8,998 bases of DNA, taken from positions 1 through 8,998 of the forward strand of contig JAFYML010000377.1 in the NCBI GenBank assembly GCA_017556595.1. The letters are read 5' to 3'. Position numbers and translations under genes: made by a program. This document shows positions 5,751 to 8,998 of the stretch, one piece after another. The notes beneath the pieces were generated by a model. The model had not been told where the DNA came from. It searched no databases and saw nothing but the letters and a program-made list of their open reading frames with translations. The stretch is from Bacteroides sp. Its GTDB lineage: Bacteria; Bacteroidota; Bacteroidia; Bacteroidales; Bacteroidaceae. The stretch's first letter is position 1, and every line of letters begins with the position of its first letter.

Positions 5751-5758
5751 TATCTTTG
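5751..5758 (+). promoter_or_regulatory. -7 box (TATCTTTG) for the OPT transporter/beta-galactosidase unit
   Basis: TATCTTTG is identical to the box at 5204. Transcription would start near 5765, leaving an A-rich leader of about 30 nt before the ATG at 5795 with no Shine-Dalgarno. A TTTTTG run at 5733-5738 lies 12 nt upstream, again closer than a standard -33 element. Confidence 0.55.
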
Positions 5759-5794
5759 TAGCAATTAAGAAAATAAATCATAAAAATACCAATA

Positions 5795-7789
5795 ATGAAA
5801 ACAGAAGAAGACAAAAACATTAGTTTGCCCGAAAATGCATTTCGCGAACTAAAACCCGGTGAGAATTACACTCCGTTAATGAGTCCTGACAAGAAGTATC
5901 CCGAAGTAAACCTTTGGTCGGTGCTTTGGGGTATTGGCATGGCCATCTTGTTTTCAGCAGCAGCTGCCTACCTTGGATTGAAAGTAGGACAAGTATTCGA
6001 AGCCGCTATCCCCATTGCTATTATTGCCGTGGGTGTATCGGGAGCAGCCAAGCGTAAAAATGCGTTGGGCGAAAACGTTATTATCCAATCAATCGGTGCT
6101 AGCTCGGGAGTTATCGTAGCCGGTGCCATCTTTACCCTACCCGCTTTGTACATCTTGCAAGAAAGCTATCCGGAAGAGATTACCGTAACCTTTGCGCAAG
6201 TATTCATCAGTTCGTTGCTCGGCGGTATTTTAGGTATCCTCTTTTTGATTCCTTTCCGCAAGTATTTCGTAAGCGACATGCATGGAAAATATCCTTTCCC
6301 CGAAGCTACCGCTACTACACAAGTATTGGTATCGGGCGAAAAGAGTGGTAATCAAGCTAAGCCATTGCTCATTGCCGGTTTGGTGGGTGGTCTTTACGAC
6401 TTTATCGTTGCTACATTTGGTTGGTGGAACGAAAACTTCACTACCCGCGTTTGTGCATGGGGTGAAGCCATTGCCGACAAAGCAAAATTGGTGTTTAAGG
6501 TAAACACAGGTGCGGCTGTACTTGGTTTGGGCTATATCGTAGGTTTGAAATATGCCGCTATTATCTGTGCCGGTTCGTTGTTGGTATGGTGGGTAATCAT
6601 CCCACTTATTTCGTTGATTTGGGGCGATGCCGTATTGAATCAATGGAATCCAGAAATCATAACTCCGGTTGCTCAAATGAGTCCGGAAGAAATCTTTAGC
6701 AACTATGCCAAGAGCATCGGTATTGGTGGTATTGCGATGGCCGGTATTATCGGTATCATCAAGTCGTGGGGCATCATTAAAAGTGCCGTAGGACTTGCCG
6801 CAAAAGAGATGGGCGGCAAAGCAAATGCTAACGTAGAAGTGAAGCGTACGCAACGCGACATTTCCATGAAGATTATTGCCATCGGCTCTATCATTACCTT
6901 GATTTTGGTAACTCTATTCTTCTACTTCGACGTAATGCAAGGCAACTTGCTACACACTATCGTAGCTATTTTGTTGGTGGCCGGTATTGCCTTCTTGTTT
7001 ACTACCGTTGCCGCTAATGCCATTGCTATTGTAGGTACAAACCCAGTATCGGGTATGACACTGATGACATTGATTCTTGCATCGGTAGTAATGGTAGCCG
7101 TTGGTTTGAAAGGCCCTGGTGGTATGGTTGCTGCTTTGGTTATGGGTGGTGTAGTTTGTACCGCACTCTCTATGGCCGGTGGTTTCATTACCGACTTGAA
7201 GATTGGTTATTGGTTGGGAACAACCCCTGCTAACCAAGAAACATGGAAATTCCTCGGCACACTTGTTTCTGCAGCTACCGTAGGTGGTGTAATGATTGTG
7301 TTGAACAAGACATACGGATTTACAAGTGGCGAACTTGCTGCTCCTCAAGCCAATGCTATGGCGGCCGTTATCAAGCCTTTGATGAGTGGTGTAGGTGCTC
7401 CTTGGTTGCTTTATGGTATTGGTGCTGTACTTGCCATTATCCTTACTTGGTGTAAGATTCCAGCTCTTGCATTTGCGTTGGGTATGTTTATCCCACTTGA
7501 ATTGAATGTGCCATTGGTAGTAGGTGGTGCCATCAATTGGTATGTAACCACTCGTTCGAAGGATGCAGAATTAAATGCTGCTCGTGGCGAAAAGGGTACA
7601 TTGCTTGCATCGGGCTTCATTGCCGGTGGTGCGTTGATGGGTGTAGTTAGTGCTACTATGCGCTTTGGCGGTATCAACTTAGTGAACGATGCTTGGTTGA
7701 ACAATACGCTTTCCGAAGTATTTGCATTGGTTGCTTACGCCTTGCTCATCCTCTACTTTGTAAAAGCAAGTATGAAAACTAACAAATAA
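5795..7789 (+). CDS. OPT family oligopeptide transporter
   Basis: A 664-residue polytopic inner-membrane protein of the oligopeptide transporter (OPT) family, proton-coupled importers of small peptides or, in the yellow-stripe branch, metal chelates. A polar N-terminus of about 38 residues is followed by many hydrophobic helices (roughly 14-16), the usual size for bacterial members. Seen motifs: AAAAYLGLKVGQVFEAAIP (55-73) in the first helix pair, KYPFPEATATTQVL (165-178), NPVSGMT (416-422), and ITDLKIGYWLGTTPANQ (465-481), which is characteristic of the bacterial OPT branch. It has its own promoter box and no terminator before the next gene; the beta-galactosidase start follows 14 nt after the stop, so the two are probably co-transcribed. 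Codons in the 3' part favour GGT and GCT more than the 5' part. The substrate (peptide or metal complex) is not deducible. Confidence 0.93.
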   Translation: MKTEEDKNISLPENAFRELKPGENYTPLMSPDKKYPEVNLWSVLWGIGMAILFSAAAAYLGLKVGQVFEAAIPIAIIAVGVSGAAKRKNALGENVIIQSIGASSGVIVAGAIFTLPALYILQESYPEEITVTFAQVFISSLLGGILGILFLIPFRKYFVSDMHGKYPFPEATATTQVLVSGEKSGNQAKPLLIAGLVGGLYDFIVATFGWWNENFTTRVCAWGEAIADKAKLVFKVNTGAAVLGLGYIVGLKYAAIICAGSLLVWWVIIPLISLIWGDAVLNQWNPEIITPVAQMSPEEIFSNYAKSIGIGGIAMAGIIGIIKSWGIIKSAVGLAAKEMGGKANANVEVKRTQRDISMKIIAIGSIITLILVTLFFYFDVMQGNLLHTIVAILLVAGIAFLFTTVAANAIAIVGTNPVSGMTLMTLILASVVMVAVGLKGPGGMVAALVMGGVVCTALSMAGGFITDLKIGYWLGTTPANQETWKFLGTLVSAATVGGVMIVLNKTYGFTSGELAAPQANAMAAVIKPLMSGVGAPWLLYGIGAVLAIILTWCKIPALAFALGMFIPLELNVPLVVGGAINWYVTTRSKDAELNAARGEKGTLLASGFIAGGALMGVVSATMRFGGINLVNDAWLNNTLSEVFALVAYALLILYFVKASMKTNK

Positions 7790-7803
7790 ATATAATTAAA
7801 CAT

Positions 7804-8998
7804 ATGAAAAAAACGATTAATTACCTACTCTTTGCCATCTGCAACTTAATGATGGTAAATGGTGCTTTCGCTCAAGAGGCCGATCGTTATAGTCAGATTA
7901 CCAATCCGAAGCTGACTAGTATCAATCGAGTTGCTCCTCGAAGCACATACACATCGTATGTATCTGAGGCCGACGCCGTGATAAACGACCGTGTAAATGG
8001 CACTCATCGCCTTTCTTTGAATGGTAAGTGGAAATTTAACTATGTAGAAAACTTTGCCGATCGTCCGACCTCTTTCCGTGCTGAAAATTGCAAGAATTGG
8101 GCCGATATTCAAGTACCTGGCAACTGGGAAATACAAGGATTTGGTACACCTATCTATGTGAACTATGGTTGGGAATTTGTTTCATGGATTGGTGATAAAT
8201 ACCTCACTCAAGCCAATCCTCCTTATGTTCCTGAAACATGGAATCCTACCGGCACTTACTTCCGTGAATTTAATATTCCCGAAAATTGGGGAAACAAAGA
8301 AATCTTCTTGAGTGCCGATGGTGTGAAAGGCGCTGCTTATTTCTATGTAAACGGCCGTTTCATTGGTATGAGTAAAGATGCAAAAACACCTTCACGCTTC
8401 AACATCACCTCGGTAGCTCGTCCAGGAAAGAACGAAATTGCTATTCAAGTACATCGTTTCTCGGATGCCAACTATTTGGAAGGTCAAGACTTTTGGCGTT
8501 TGAGCGGTATTGAACGCGAAATTTATCTATATGCTCAGCCAAGTGTACATATTTCAGATTTGAAGGTTGTTTCGCCACTCGACGATAACTATCGCAATGG
8601 TTTGCTCAAGGTTGATGTTAAGTTGACAAACAATAGCGGAAAAGTAGAGCCTATCACCGTTTCTTATCGTTTGTTGGATGCGCAAGACAAGCAAGTAGCA
8701 CAATCATCTACTCGCATCAATACAAGCCAAACAGCCGTAGATTTTACAGAGAAAACTATCAAAACACCTTTGCATTGGACGGCAGAAACACCTAATCTAT
8801 ATACATTGGTAGTAAGTCTTAAGCAACAAAATGGCGATGTTATCGAAGCCATCAGTTGCAAGGTAGGTTTCCGCACGGTAGCTATGATAAACAACCAACT
8901 GACTGTAAACGGACAACCTATCTTGGTGAAAGGTGTGAACTATCACGAACACAACGAAAAGACAGGTCACTACGTAACCGAAGAATTGTTTCGCAAAG
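7804..8998 (+). CDS. Exported glycoside hydrolase family 2 beta-galactosidase (LacZ-like), 3' partial
   Basis: The reading frame is open from the ATG at 7804 to the right edge, giving 398 residues of a protein usually about 1000 or more long. A signal peptide (1-23, ending AFA before QEA) implies export, unlike cytoplasmic E. coli LacZ. The N-terminal sugar-binding jelly roll (about 65-245) shows LNGKWKFNY (72-80), VPGNWEIQGFGTPIYVNYGW (104-123), WNPTGTYFREF (146-156), ADGVKGAAYFYVNG (171-184) and DFWRLSGIERE (229-239). An Ig-like domain follows (about 248-358). The TIM barrel begins with VNGQPILVKGVNYHEHN (368-384), equivalent to the RGVNRHEHH segment of LacZ, with Arg replaced by Tyr. The two catalytic glutamates lie beyond the window, so activity cannot be verified. 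It would release terminal beta-galactose from lactose or host/plant glycans. It sits 14 nt after the OPT gene. Confidence 0.92.
   Translation, partial: MKKTINYLLFAICNLMMVNGAFAQEADRYSQITNPKLTSINRVAPRSTYTSYVSEADAVINDRVNGTHRLSLNGKWKFNYVENFADRPTSFRAENCKNWADIQVPGNWEIQGFGTPIYVNYGWEFVSWIGDKYLTQANPPYVPETWNPTGTYFREFNIPENWGNKEIFLSADGVKGAAYFYVNGRFIGMSKDAKTPSRFNITSVARPGKNEIAIQVHRFSDANYLEGQDFWRLSGIEREIYLYAQPSVHISDLKVVSPLDDNYRNGLLKVDVKLTNNSGKVEPITVSYRLLDAQDKQVAQSSTRINTSQTAVDFTEKTIKTPLHWTAETPNLYTLVVSLKQQNGDVIEAISCKVGFRTVAMINNQLTVNGQPILVKGVNYHEHNEKTGHYVTEELFRK

Noticed and set aside
6230..6853. A 207-residue open frame on the minus strand opposite the OPT gene
   Set aside because: No signal, motif or promoter, and composition (Cys-, His-, Tyr-rich) typical of an antisense shadow of a membrane protein gene.
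8664..8894. A 76-residue minus-strand frame in the beta-galactosidase gene
   Set aside because: Antisense to the continuous GH2 reading frame, which keeps recognisable family motifs on both sides.
1..8998. Mobile elements, CRISPR arrays, tRNA or rRNA genes
   Set aside because: No transposase or integrase motifs, no regularly spaced repeats, no tRNA-like cloverleaf or rRNA sequence was noticed on either strand; a computed search could not be run.

Overview
The window looks like chromosomal DNA from a member of the Bacteroidales, probably a host-associated gut or oral organism. The evidence is indirect: promoter-like TAnnTTTG boxes sit ahead of several genes, starts lack Shine-Dalgarno sequences and have A-rich leaders, and the gene content fits (a DUF1573 protein, an OPT transporter, a secreted GH2 beta-galactosidase, a choloylglycine-hydrolase-family enzyme). 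The genus cannot be fixed from the sequence alone.

Layout. (1) 1-1576, plus strand: the 3' part of a sugar-kinase-like phosphotransferase fused to a RapZ C-terminal domain, followed after 9 nt by a MurU/RmlA-type nucleotidyltransferase. By analogy with AmgK/MurU this pair probably turns an amino sugar such as MurNAc into its 1-phosphate and then its UDP-sugar, i.e. cell-wall sugar recycling. A long AT-rich hairpin at 1591-1631 probably ends this unit. (2) 1577-1909: AT-rich regulatory region with one good -7 box. (3) 1910-2998, plus: exported Ntn-hydrolase of the bile salt hydrolase / penicillin V acylase family. (4) 2995-5139, minus: a two-gene unit, transcribed right to left, with a FecE/BtuD-type ABC ATPase followed by a MATE efflux protein. 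Its stop codon overlaps the stop of the hydrolase on the other strand. (5) 5140-5242: compact divergent promoter region with back-to-back TATCTTTG boxes. (6) 5243-5662, plus: small exported DUF1573 protein followed by a clear intrinsic terminator. (7) 5795-8998, plus: OPT-family transporter and, 14 nt later, the first 398 residues of an exported GH2 beta-galactosidase that runs off the window.

Most of this is ordinary core or accessory metabolism of Bacteroidales, with no mobile elements, RNA genes or CRISPR. The most notable item is the kinase carrying a C-terminal RapZ-type domain. In E. coli that domain senses glucosamine-6-phosphate; here it keeps the metabolite-pocket motif but seems to lack the basic RNA-binding tail, and it sits beside the presumed UDP-sugar-forming enzyme. 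This suggests a metabolite-gated amino sugar salvage module. Second-tier observations are an ABC ATPase without a visible permease partner, altered Q-loop and signature residues in that ATPase, a Tyr-for-Asn change in the hydrolase active site, an ambiguous hydrolase start, and the OPT/beta-galactosidase pairing.
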